Shown here one piece after another: positions 25,200 to 36,300 of a stretch of DNA of 64,000 nt. The position numbers and the translations under genes are program-made. Each line of letters opens with the position of its first letter. Position 1 is the first letter of the stretch. Where the stretch lies: NCBI RefSeq assembly GCF_051622035.1, contig NC_135355.1, forward strand, positions 5,580,001 through 5,644,000, written 5' to 3'. A model generated the notes under the pieces. The model did not search any database. It was not told the origin of the DNA and was given only the letters and a program-made list of their open reading frames with translations. This DNA is from Arctopsyche grandis (lineage: Eukaryota; Arthropoda; Insecta; Trichoptera; Hydropsychidae).

Positions 25200-27110
25200 A
25201 AAGCCACCGCATTAATGCATATCTTTTTTATTGTTTCAGGTTTTTGTGGATACTCCGCTACAACCGCAGTAAAAAAATGATCTTATTTATGAACATTCCT
25301 CGAATACAGAGTTTGAAAAAAAGATTAAGTTGCTTTCTATCTCATTGAAAACAGTCAGGCGTTGGACAGATGGTTGAATATGAACCCCTTGACAACTCTA
25401 AATTCATCAAAAAAGCATATACTGTAGGACTGCCATACGTATGTATGTGTGATATGTGTCCTTGAATCAGTTGTCCCAGTATTTCATTTAGCTAGTTAAA
25501 CTGCTAAAGAGAAACGATTAAATGTGAGAAAGAAAGGTGAAAAGACCGCAAGGGTTCAAGTACAAGTGCGAATTTTGAGTCGAATGAGAGTCGCCAGGGC
25601 TAACCTCGTACTTGCACTTAGTTTACGGTCATTTCACCGTGTGACCTTTCTACCGTTTCGCCTTTTCACCAAGCAACTTGCAATTACTTAATCGTACTTT
25701 TTCGCAATTTGCAATTACTTACACAGAGCCGTGTGAAAGACGTAACGGTCCCGGGATCTTCAAAAATCTAGGGTCGTTTAAAAAATTTACATTAAAATTT
25801 TCATTGCATTTTTAATACAAATTTTAAGTGAACGCGACAAATTTCCGAATTTTTAAATGAAATAATAAATACACAGGCATCGTTTGAACTTTTGAAAGAA
25901 AACTTTAAAAAAAAATAACCATTTAGAAGTTCTTTTATTAATTGATAGATTTAATTAGACAGCAAATTATAAAAAAATTAAGAATTTGAATTTCTTAGCA
26001 CCCACCGAATCAGTTAAATTATATTTTAGTACAAATTTTTAAGATATTCAATGGATCAGGGTTTCAACTTTACAACTTTCATTAAATTCTGAAATGAACC
26101 GATGAGTATCTCGACAATTATAGCAGCCCTAATCTACATATTTACTGTCCAAAGTACAGTTGGTACCTAACATTTAGTCGTTTTGAATTAAAGAGTCATT
26201 CATCCAAGCTGGTTTTGATTTGTGCATATTGTGGACTAACAGATAATTAAGATATTTTTATTTGCGCAATTACACTTTCATTGCTCGTCACTAAAAGATC
26301 AATAGATTTTTATTTATGTAGATTCGAATGCGTCATCTCGCGTATATTTAAAAGGGGCGTGCACAATATTAAGCGATTTGTTTATCTGAGGATACGGCAC
26401 GTGTCGGACCATCATGATAGCTGTGGAATAAACAAATTGCTATAATATCATAGTCCCCGGAGCATGGGATAGTATTGGGGGGATGGGATAAAGATACATT
26501 GGCGTCGGCATCCAACAGAGACATGGCGTCCGTCTGTCCGTGTGTAGACTATCGACGACGAACTCTACCATTAACCCTGAAGGTTGTGACTAATTTTCAG
26601 ACAATTTCGTCTGCGTAAATTCATGAATTCGGTGATTTGCCTAATTCACCCCGTTTGTTTGTCGGTTGTTTTGATGAATTCAATGGGAAAGTATATACAT
26701 ACATATATGGCCGAGATGCGTCGAAATTTATCTGCGTCGCTTTCCAAATTGCGAAATCTAGGGGATTGGAAAGGGATTCGAAAGGGCCAGCAAATTTCAG
26801 GGCCGCTAAGTCGCCCTGATACCGGTGTTAGGCCGACGGGTTACAATGCCTCCACAATGGGAAATCGTCTTAAACCTTTCCTCGCAACTAACTCCAAATG
26901 TTGGGACCCTTCGTTCGATATCAAAAGCGAACAAAGGATCTCGCGGTCGCATTGTGTTCATCGCGAGCCATTTGCGAGCGTTTACCTCGTGTTTTCATAC
27001 TTTTTCACACGGCCACTACATAAACCCTTTTTTAGACGATTGTGAAAATTGCCCACTTTGTACGTACGTTAGCTACGTTTCAAAATATCAAAGTGTAATC
27101 ATCGTATACC
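25200..27110. other. Unassigned interior of the composite element
   Basis: Part AT-rich, part GC-richer (about 26420-27010). Two overlapping ORFs (26623-27045, 26825-27211) have no recognisable domain and lie in different frames across SINE-related sequence, so I do not call them genes. Confidence 0.4.
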
Positions 27111-27119
27111 ATATCGTTT

Positions 27120-27210
27120 TCAGAAGTACAGAGCATGGTCAGTATGCTGTTGGTCGTACCTGGATTTGTAACTCCAGGTTGATCGTTTGGACAGGCTTTT
27201 GCGGTCTTTA
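27120..27210 (+). mobile_element. SINE tail fragment
   Basis: The fragment shares CTGTTGGTC, ACCTGGAT and AACTCCAGGTTGATCGTTTG with the tail of the SINE at 27308-27475, without the tRNA-like head. Confidence 0.5.
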
Positions 27211-27307
27211 ACTCAAAATTTAGTATTTTCGTGCTCAAATTGAGTATTGGAATCAATAGTCGGATGTTTTTTCTATTGATTGTTATTTTTTATTGATTTA
27301 AAATACT

Positions 27308-27475
27308 TAGCCAGCAGCATAGCTCGGTCGTTAAGCTTCTGCTTAGCGTCGAGAGGCGCCGGGTTCGATCCCATGAGCTGACCTCGATTGAAAAGAGTAT
27401 ATCTGTAGTGCTGCTGGTCAGACCTGGATATTTGTGACTCCAGGTCGATCGTTTGATCCCGGAAAAAAAATTGGC
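27308..27475 (+). mobile_element. tRNA-derived SINE (copy 2, best preserved)
   Basis: The head reads TAGCTCGGTCGTTAAGC ... GGGTTCGATCCC, matching tRNA A and B boxes. The body includes GACTCCAGGTCGATCGTTTG and it ends in an A-rich run. The promoter boxes are intact by eye; there is no cloverleaf with a proper acceptor stem, so it is not a tRNA gene. Confidence 0.7.
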
Positions 27476-27523
27476 TAAAAATCCTTCCTACCTACTATGT
27501 CACCACTATTTGAAGTTTGATTG

Positions 27524-27823
27524 GTTCGGTGATTACTAGTCAAATGTGAACCGGTCACAGGACAACCGGTCGCTTTAGATCGGTCACACGTGATCACCCG
27601 TCACACTAAAACTGTTCACGCGAAAACTGGTCACGAGAAAACCGATCACACCCTAAAATCGGTCACGAGAAAACTGATTGACCGATTTTAGGATGTGACC
27701 AGTTTTCTCGTGACCAGTTATAGGGTGTGACCAGTTTTAGTGTGACGGTTGATCACGTGTGACCGATCTAGAGCGACCGGTTGTCCTGTGACTGGTTTAC
27801 ATATGACTAGTAGTCCGTTTACC
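27524..27823. mobile_element. Fold-back element, family FB (small form, copy 1)
   Basis: A 300-bp near-palindrome is flanked by exact 9-bp duplications GTTTGATTG (27515-27523, 27824-27832). Its arms are built from units of about 15 bp carrying GGTCAC in the left arm and GTGACC in the right. It has the same tips as 24851-28494, inside which it is nested, and as 37173-37426. No coding capacity. Confidence 0.85.
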
Positions 27824-27923
27824 GTTTGATTGATGTACAATAAAATTTATGTACAATTCATAGATGTCTCGTTAATTTGCGAGTTTTTCAGTGTCTCGCA
27901 ATTCAACGACTTGTAATAAATAT

Positions 27924-28306
27924 TGTTGCGTAGGGGTGGGTGGAGGATTCAAGTAAAAGGCCAACAGTCGTCTCACAGCATTTATTGATGATTAAGGAGA
28001 TACACGTATTGCCACTGCTCAGTCCAGAATGAATTATATCGCCTACGTACCGCCTTATAAAGGGTAGATCTCTCAGGACGCCTAATCTGTTTACCTGTTG
28101 TATAGTCACGTATTCGGATATGTATTTCCAAGACATTGGGTCTTCCCGTACCGATTCTGAGAAATAACTAATAACGGTCATTGTTTAGCCTAAATGCACT
28201 TAGAGTCCAGATATAATCTTTGGATGTAAGTGCATGCATTTAGTTAACCGATAACAGATATCCGTTGGTCTAAGTACAATTCGCTCAATCCACGGCGTAC
28301 GTAACA
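27924..28306 (-). mobile_element. Solo LTR, family S (copy 2)
   Basis: TGTTGCGTAGGGG to GTACGTAACA, 383 bp, with 4-bp target duplications ATAT on both sides (27920-27923, 28307-28310). It is inverted relative to 23233-23613. It was inserted into the composite fold-back element, so it is younger than that element's arrival. Confidence 0.8.
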
Positions 28307-28767
28307 ATATGCTGCATTTGTATTTGTAATTGGCCAGGAAGGCGCATTGTGATTTACCTGTAAGGCCTTCCTGGTATATATTTTAATAAATAAATAAATT
28401 TATTGAGCAATATTTGGGCCGTTTTCTGTACGGCAATTTTCGTAGCGGCGGTTATCCTGGTAGCGATTCACATTTGAGATGTAACCCGTTTACCAAAAAA
28501 TTCTATTACATAAAAAAATGTACCGGTTAAATCTCACGACTTACCAGGTCAGATAGCCAAAAAACCAGTACTGCGCTGGTAAAGTCACCTTAGTTTACAG
28601 GCCCTTTCACAACTTTACTAAGCGAAGTTCAAGAAAAGCATGGCCATAGTTATCGATGTTAAGACTAGCATTGACAGACGTGTCGGTATCGCAGTGACAG
28701 CGCGGCTCGGTGCGTGAAAGCCGCGGGGTGAAGACTGAGGGTTGCCGGAGCAGTTGGCTCATTCGCG

Positions 28768-30471
28768 ATGTTTCGCAATCCGACCCTGTTGCAATCTCTC
28801 TGGTGGGTGTGGTGTCTCTGTTGGGTCACCAACGTCTCCGTCTCCGGCTACTCCATCACCGTGGACGCTCATGCCGAGGAATGCTTCTTCGACCACGTTG
28901 AAGCCGGCACCAAAATGGGTACGCCCAACACATGCATACCAATTCATTCATAGATTCGACTTTTGGAACAAAAAGAAAAATGCATATGCATATATAATGT
29001 AATTTTTTATTCAGCTGCTTATTTCTTATGATTCAATTGGTCCGTATGCTTTTATATCCACTACACTCAATATCTTTTAGATTCATTCCATAGGGATTTT
29101 GGGTATTCACATTAGTTATCCACATGGAGTTGGTTCAATAAGGATATTGACTTGCACCCCTCTTTGTCTTGTTTCCCCACCTTGATAATGCCTACATTCA
29201 ATTTGTGATAGCTATAAAATTTAAATTGCGATTTTGTATGTGCTCTTTATTTAAAAAAAATAGCATTTACTTGCTATTGTAATATTATCTCCTTATTGAT
29301 TATTTAACCGTTTGCCCGCGGCCGTCTTCTATGAAAGCTTTGGGCGACGAGTCTGTAGCGCGGCTGTCTTCCATAGAATTTCTGAACTTTGCACGGGATT
29401 TTGAGCCTTATATGCGCCTATTTCAACTGTTTTAAGGTTCAAAATTGGTTGAATATATTACTGAGAGTTGAATGCCATCTATTCAATTTGCTTAAAATGA
29501 ATATATACCAGTAAAAATCAGTTTTTTGTGGAACCATACTGAAACCTCGTTTATGTGACGTCACATCTTCATACAATTATGAAGAATGATTATTTGACAA
29601 TTAATCCAAAACTACGATATATATTATGTATTTTATTGTTTAAAATAATACTTTATGTGTTAATTAACATATCTGGTTACTTGAGTAAATATTGAAATCT
29701 GTATTTAAGGTCGAAAACTCGATTGCCAAATTCGCTTGTTCGCTATATTTATTGCCGCGGGCAAATTTTTAAGTTACTATCCAGATATTAATGAAATATT
29801 TACTGTATATAATTTCAGGCCTGGTATTCGAAATTGCTGAAGGTGGATTCTTAGATATAGATGTGAAAATATTGGATCCCGCAGGGAATATAATATATCA
29901 AGGTGAAAGAGAGTCTTCTGGTAAATATACCTTTGCCGCTCATACAGAAGGCAAATACACATATTGCTTTAGTAACAAAATGTCGACAATGACACCTAAG
30001 GTAAATTCGCGAATGTGCTATTTGGAGTTACAATAAAATATGTCTAAAATTAATTAATAATATTTTATGCATCAGGTTGTGATGTTTAATATGGACATTG
30101 GAGAGAGTCCTAATCGAGCGCCAGGTGCTGAAAAAGAAGATGAAGCTGGTCATACTAAGTTAGAGGATATGATCAGAGAACTTTCTGGTACTTTGACCGG
30201 AGTCAAGCATGAACAAGAATACATGCAGGTATGAAAATACATGTGTATTATTTTTTATTTTGTTCCAAGTGGAAGTTTGAGTTGCCTTTTGTTTATATGT
30301 TATACTTTTTTTTTTTTGTAGGTCAGAGACAGGATTCATCGGGCGATAAACGAAAGTACGAATTCTCGTGTTGTTATGTGGTCAGTTTTCGAAGCGACCG
30401 TTTTAGTCGCAATGACTCTTGGGCAGGTGTATTATCTCAAACGTTTCTTCGAAGTTAGGCGTGTTGTATAG
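28768..30471 (+). CDS. TMED2: p24 family cargo receptor TMED2 (CHOp24)
   Basis: Four exons: 28768-28918, 29819-30000, 30076-30228, 30322-30471; 211 residues, the usual length. A signal peptide precedes [16 protein letters not shown] (start of the GOLD domain). Then come [43 protein letters not shown], a coiled-coil neck with VKHEQEYM and [10 protein letters not shown], one membrane helix ([17 protein letters not shown]) and a cytosolic tail [14 protein letters not shown]2 cycles between ER and Golgi in COPI and COPII vesicles as part of a p24 hetero-oligomer. The tail has the diphenylalanine and C-terminal hydrophobic pair expected for coat binding. A CpG-rich stretch before the ATG (about 28680-28765) looks like the promoter or 5' UTR. 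Intron 1 contains a MITE ending 50 bp before exon 2. Confidence 0.97.
29308..29768 (+). mobile_element. TTAA-flanked MITE, family 2 (copy 2), in TMED2 intron 1
   Basis: TTAA at 29304-29307 and at 29769-29772 bounds the element. The left end CCGTTTGCCCGCGGC is intact; the right end has drifted after GCCGCGGGCAAA. It is highly similar to 21576-22060 over its whole length. Its right edge leaves only 46 bp for the branch site and pyrimidine tract of TMED2 exon 2. Confidence 0.85.
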
Positions 30472-30642
30472 CGAATAAGAGTTTTATATAGTAAATTTAA
30501 TGTCCATCGATTTGTAATAATTATATATCAAAATAAATTTAATTGAAACATTGTTTCTTTAACATGTGATTTATTTTCATTTGGAAATGTTCAGGAGAAT
30601 CAGACCCCTCCTTTTATAATACTAAAGTTGATTTTTGGTTAA

Positions 30643-31135
30643 CCCTTTGCCCGCGGCAATAAATATAGCGAACAAGCCCTGTTTCGCGAATTTGGCAATC
30701 GAGTTTTCGACCTTAAATACAGATTTTAATATTTACTCAAGTAACCAGATATGTTAATTAACACATAAAGTATTATTTTAAACAATGAAATACATTATAT
30801 AACTCGTAGTTTAGGCTTAATTGTCAAATAATCATTCTTCATACAATTGAGACGTATCGTCGCCATTGTTCAACAGACGTGACGTCACATAAACGAGGTT
30901 TCAGTATGGTTCCAAAAAAACAGATTTTTGACTGGTATTGATTCATTTTAAGCAAATTGAATAGATGGCATTCAACTCTCAGTAATATATTCAACCAATT
31001 TTGAACCTTAAAACAGTTGAAATAGGCGCATATAAGGCTCAAAATCCCGTGCAAAGTTCATAAATTCTATGGAAGACAGCCGCGCTACAGACTTGTCGGC
31101 CAAATCTTCCATAGAAGACGGCCGCGGGTAAACGG
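30643..31135 (-). mobile_element. TTAA-flanked MITE, family 2 (copy 3)
   Basis: An inverted copy, flanked by TTAA at 30639-30642 and 31136-31139. The ends CCCTTTGCCCGCGGC and GGCCGCGGGTAAACGG are well preserved. Confidence 0.85.
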
Positions 31136-31173
31136 TTAATGATTTGGTAGGGCAACTATAACGAGGTGTATTT

Positions 31174-31416
31174 TTAGGCGTAGTTCATTTTTCCAGTATT
31201 ACAGTTGACAGGGGTTTTTAATATATAATGTGTATTTAAAAAAAAAAATATAAGTACTACATATGTATTGCAATAAAATAAATCAATAACAATGTAAATA
31301 TTTAAATAAGATCCATCGTTTCCTTTTCCTCTTTGCCGGGGAGGCTTATACCTACTTTCGTATTTAGGCCTGTACTTAGATTTAACCACATTGGTCTGTC
31401 CGTTCATAGTAGACAT
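31174..31416 (-). CDS. Uncertain small ORF with basic N terminus
   Basis: On the minus strand 80 codons start MSTMNGQTNVVKSKYRPK and continue with a basic, Pro/Arg-rich stretch (RYKPPRQRGKG) before turning into AT-driven hydrophobic sequence. The first 40 codons have a more coding-like composition than the flanks and could be a first exon. No family is recognised and no clear donor was found, so it may well be chance. Confidence 0.2.
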   Translation of the reverse strand: MSTMNGQTNVVKSKYRPKYESRYKPPRQRGKGNDGSYLNIYIVIDLFYCNTYVVLIFFFLNTHYILKTPVNCNTGKMNYA

Positions 31417-31705
31417 TATTTCCTGTTTTTAACTATTCGGCCCTTTTGAGAGTATTCTTTTTAAATAAAATGAACATCCCTGTTGCAGTTAAGTTATGTA
31501 TTGCTTAGAGAAAAAGTATTTAGTTAACAGTAATTTCATACAAAAATAGTCTCAATGAACTGGTATAGTAGGTACTAACTACTAATATACCATAAGTATT
31601 CATTGCAGCTATTTCCTTTCAAAAGATGCGAGAAAAATATCACTTTCTTGACTGGTATTCGTCCTTTATTAGTCGAAATAAAGCCCTGATGTCAAGGTTC
31701 TATCC

Positions 31706-32100
31706 GTTTACATATATCAATGGGGTCTACGTGACGAGACAGAATGTTAAATTACAGAAAACACAAATATCGGAAGGCAAAGATCGAAAATCGAAAGATA
31801 AAAAAAAATGGTGCATGGTAAACGGTACATACTCACTTAATTTGCGCGAGCAGGATACAACAGGAACAAGAGGAACATGCTTTTCCTCCCGTATTAATGT
31901 GCGCGCGCAGAATACGGGAGGAAAAGCCTGTTCCTCTTGTTCCTGTTGTATCCTGCTCGCGCAAATTAAGTGAGTATGTACCGTTTACCATGAACCATTT
32001 TTTTTTGATCTTTCGATTTTCGATCTTTGCCTTCCGATATTTGCGTTTTCTGTAATTTAAAATTCTGTCTCGTCACAGAGACCGATATCAATGGTAAACA
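31706..32100. repeat. Large near-perfect palindrome (about 190-bp arms)
   Basis: The arms 31706-31895 and 31911-32100 are complementary with few mismatches around a 15-base loop. Shared blocks include TTTTCCTCCCGTATT, ACAACAGGAACAAGAGGAAC, GCGCGAGCAGGATAC, AATTAAGTGAGTATGTACC and TCGATTTTCGATCTTTG. It could be a MITE of unknown superfamily or a source of long hairpin RNA. The ORF across its left arm (31626-31973) is a by-product. Confidence 0.9.
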
Positions 32101-32597
32101 TATTTGGCAAATTTAATATTTTTGGTAAATTCTGATTTGATTTATCATCCAGTAATACATCTAGCAAATTTAGCAACTAGTTTCGGCTTGGAGGATGCCT
32201 GGTATATATGTATGGTTGTGCAAAATTTATAATTCTTTAAAAAATTGTTCAGAAGCGAAAAACTTGTTAAAGCTTAAAATGAAAAAAATCATTTAAATTT
32301 ATTTATAAATTGATTTATAAAATTTAACAATATTTTTAACAAGGTAGTCTCAATGTTTACAAATTTAACAATAAATTTCCCACACCGAGTAAATTAAAAT
32401 ATTTATTTTATTTACATTTTTATTTTATATATGTATGTACATACATACTTAAGAGGGGCTGAAAAGCCGATAGACCCATGGGGTTTGTCTTATATTGAGA
32501 AAAATTAACAATAATAAGAAATTAGTAAATAATAATTAATAACAATGAATAGAAAAAAATAGTAAGAATAGTATAAAATAAAACAGAAAATGAAAAT

Positions 32598-33180
32598 AAC
32601 AATTTTAGTCAAACAATGTCATATTATATCAGCTCCATATATGGACCATTTTTGATTCACATCAAAAATAAAAGACAGGAACTCACCCAGCGGCTACACA
32701 AAATGAACTGGTTGATAGGAAGAAAATCCAGTCTAACATTAGAGAATAAAATTTTAGTATATAAGTCAATCCTAAAGCCAGTCTGGACATATGGTATCCA
32801 AATATGGGGAACGAGTAGTAACTCTAACGTGGAAATCTTACAACGATTCCACAATAAAGCCCTTAGAATAATAACAAATGCCCCATGGTTTGCGAGAAAC
32901 ACTGAAATTCATCAACATGTATCTATACCATCAATTAAAACGGAAATAGAAAGTTATACAAAAAACTACAAGCGTAGACTCGAAACCCACTCAAACGAGC
33001 TGGCAAAAGCTCTTATAAAGTCTAGTGCAAAAGACACTAGACTAAAGCGCCGCAGAGTGCTCGAGTAATGGATAAAAAGTTGGCAATTAATGAATTGCCA
33101 AATCTTCAGATAAATAAATTGTTATAAAATCTGCTTAAGACCGACGGCTCAATTGCAAATATCTTAAATAAAAAAAATAT
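32598..33180 (+). mobile_element. Jockey-type LINE, 5'-truncated reverse-transcriptase C terminus
   Basis: An ORF at 32616-33068 reads LTQRLHKMNWLIGRKSSL, KILVYKSILKPVWTYG and IWGTSSNSNVEILQRFHNKALR, the thumb and post-RT region of Jockey-clade LINEs. The catalytic FADD box is absent because of 5' truncation. It is followed by a short UTR and an A-rich end (AAATAAAAAAAATAT). The frame has stayed open, suggesting a fairly young insertion. Confidence 0.9.
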
Positions 33181-33328
33181 ATGGACCATTGAGGCCCAAT
33201 GTCTTATTTGATCTACATGGGCCAAAATACGTCAGCCGATGTTGATTGGGGCCGATTCTACATAATATACTATGTTGAGCACCAATGGACCATTTGTATA
33301 GCTGACATTACATATGTCAGCAATACAA

Positions 33329-36300
33329 TTAATTCAACAATATGGCAGATACGATTGTTCCTTTCAGTAAAAACGCAGCTTCTTTTGAGCTTGGTAATTC
33401 AATGAGAATATTGGCTCCCGAGGAGTTCATCAATCGACTACTTATCTGAATAATAGAAATATGTAACAATTAATATTTAAATCGAATACATATTAGAAAA
33501 TATGAATAAATAATGTTCGAATAATTACCTGATTTCCCGTTATAGTAGCTGTAGGGCATACACGCTCTTTGGAGTAACGCATCATAGCCCTGGCGTAGTG
33601 TGGCCGAGGATCAAGCGGCACATCTTCATCGAGTTCGACATTGATTCTGGTCAGTTCGTATTTGTCGTGACCCATCCAGTACATCAGAGCGGGCACGACC
33701 AACAGATTGCATGTCACGAACGCTGATACGGGATTACCAGGCAGGGCGAATATGTACTTTCGTCGTTTTTGATACATGCAAGTAGCAAAAGTCGACGGCT
33801 TTCCAGGCCTCATGTTTAAACGACCGAACACAATGTCGGCGTTGAATTCCTTCAGCAGAATTGGTTTCAGTAGATCCCTGTCGCCCATCGAAACGCTACC
33901 AGTTGTGATGAGGATGTCGGATATTTGAAACGCGTGGTTCAAAGTTTCGACAATTGCTGTTGATTCGTCGTGGACAATACCCAAGTCGGTGCATTTGATG
34001 TTATATTTGCTAATATAAAATTAAACGAATTACACTTAATATTAAAATATGGGTGAATAAAATAATATGTATGAAAACGGACGCAATGTATGTACATATG
34101 TGGGTATGTATGTACGTATGTGGTGGACGCGTCGACCAGTGTGTAGATTTCAAAAAAAATAATTTTAAAATGCCAGCAGAATATGTTGTGCCTAGAGATA
34201 TTTAATACATATAAATACACGCGAACAAAGCGCACAACCAATCAGCGTGAATTGACAAAATCGTTTGACCAATTAGAGCAGAGGATACGCTTAGAAGCAT
34301 ATAGCACCATATAGATCTAACGCGTGCAAGTGAGGTTTGCGTGGCTCTGGATTAGAGCAACTACGATACATTCTGACAATGGGTGCATTTAAAACATCCG
34401 CTATAGGTATGTGGTGTGACGACCGATCGTGTAGAGGGGAAGTGGGAGGTGTGGAGCGTCTGACATGTGCTCCTGATATTAAGCACCCGAGATGGAACGG
34501 GTGACGTCGGCGTCAGATGTGCTGCGCACATACACACAACCACGAAGACACGTGCCTAGAGATCTATTATATAATTTCGAAAGAGACTTTGTATGTAAGT
34601 ATTGTTGGTTGGGAATTTCGTAAATAAGTGAAAATTAATATGACGGTGAGTCGATTTTTTTGAGTCGATGAATATTCACTAATAGATTCGCCATGTTTAA
34701 GCTGTTTATATTACAAATACTGAGCGAAGCCGGGTAAAACAACTAGTATTTAATAAAATAAATAAACACGCACAACCAATCAGCGTGAAGTGGTCCACGT
34801 GGACTAAAACGTTTGACCAATTGGAGCAACGACGATACATTCTGACCAATGGGTGCATTTTAAACGATTCGGTGATTATCGGTCACAAAGCGCTCGCCCA
34901 AAAGTCACTAAAATCTCTATAACGGAACATCTGGCAGCCGAAAAGTCCATCATACTAACGAGAACTCGAGTGCCAAATATTCAGTATTCGCGATTTTCAT
35001 GACAAAACTTGTCTTTTGGCTGATCGCAATGTGACTAATAAATAATAATCCAATTACCGTTTAAAACATCCGCTATAGGGATGTGGCGTGACGACCAATC
35101 GTATCGAGGAGACGCGGGGAAGTGGGGGTGGAGCGTCTGACATGTGCTCCTGATATTGGGCAACCGACTTGGAACGGGTAACGTCAGCGGCAGATGCGCT
35201 GCGCGGGAGCGCACACACATACACACATCCACGAAGACACATTCATTCATCATTTCGAACGGGTGAACGGGTTGATCGGCGAGCGTGTAATGCGCGCATA
35301 CAACATTTTACTAATAACTTTGTTTTAATTCGTGAATCAATTCCTTTCTGAAATCAATGGGCACAACACTAGTATAATATAATGTTATACCTTAATAAAT
35401 TCATGAGCATGATTTTATTAGAATCTCGTATGTGTCCAGTCTCCAGATTGGCAGTGGTGAACGGTTGAAGTTCGTTTCCGGTGGATAATATTCCAATGCT
35501 CGGCTTTAGGTAAACTTTGAGTAGCGATACTCCGACGGTGGCCAGTAAGCCCATCTCAACTGGGCCGATACATGTTCCTCTGCAGACGACTATTTCATCC
35601 TTTTTAATATCCGAACCAATCTGTCTAATATCTTGTCCTAATTTTGGCTCGACCAATATTTCAATATCTGTTTCGACGCCGTCGGCTGTTTTATTGAACA
35701 CCTTAGTATCCTCAATCTGAAATTGCATATAAGAATAAGTAATATCTCAAACAGGAAAGAAATATACAACTACTATTTTGTTTGTTGAAGAATTTTACGC
35801 TTCTTTAGACACATAGTGTGATGGTTTTAGAACAATTAATGTTTTGATATTGTACTGAGAAATAATACAAAATAGCCAAGAAACGTGGGGAGTACAAGTA
35901 TATCATCAATGGTGTACATATATTGAGTTCAAAATATTATTTCTAACTTACTTGTACAACGCAGTTAGCGTGCATCGGAATCGGAGCACCGGTGTTGATA
36001 AACACACATTCGCCCCTCTTCAGACTGCCGGATGGACTGTCTCCAGCTGCTACATCTCCACAAACCTTCCGTGGTCCTTTCCCATCTTCCATCCAGCAGG
36101 CATACCCATCCTTTATGGAAGCCTCGAATGGTGGAAACGGTTCTTTAGCTACTATATCTTCAGCCGCAATCAAACCCAAAGAGTTTATCACGGGAACAGT
36201 GGTCGTCGACCAAACCGAGTGTTGTTTCAACACGTTTGAAATACTGTTCATTGCTTGGGCTACTTCAATCATCGGATACGGTGACTCTCGTACGCGGGCT

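Larger units (their letters stand above)
24851..28494. mobile_element. Composite fold-back/Mutator-like element, 3.6 kb, family FB
   Basis: The left tip starts GTTCGGTGATTACAT and the right tip ends with the inverse of GGTAAACGGGTTACAT. Both continue with CAAATGTGAATCGCTAYCAGG, a GCTACGAAAAT block and a TACAGAAAAC block, as inverted copies. The element is flanked by AAAAAATTG (24842-24850) and AAAAAATTC (28495-28503), a 9-bp duplication with one mismatch. Nine-base duplications fit Mutator-like or fold-back elements. Inside lie tRNA-derived SINEs, a nested small family member (27524-27823), a solo LTR and about 2 kb of unassigned sequence without a recognisable transposase. Confidence 0.65.

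Noticed and set aside
26623-27211. Two overlapping ORFs of 140 and 128 codons
   Set aside because: They run through repeat and SINE-related sequence in the composite transposon, have no recognisable domain and overlap in different frames.
27312-27375. Possible tRNA gene with A and B boxes
   Set aside because: No acceptor stem or full cloverleaf can be formed, and it continues into a SINE body shared with two other copies.
28710-29002. Alternative ORFs overlapping TMED2 exon 1
   Set aside because: They are frame shadows. The frame starting at 28768 alone gives the p24 signal peptide and the DAHAEECFF motif and splices in phase.
31626-31973. 115-codon ORF
   Set aside because: It covers the left arm and loop of the large palindrome. 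Its content is dictated by that repeat and shows no domain or splice context.
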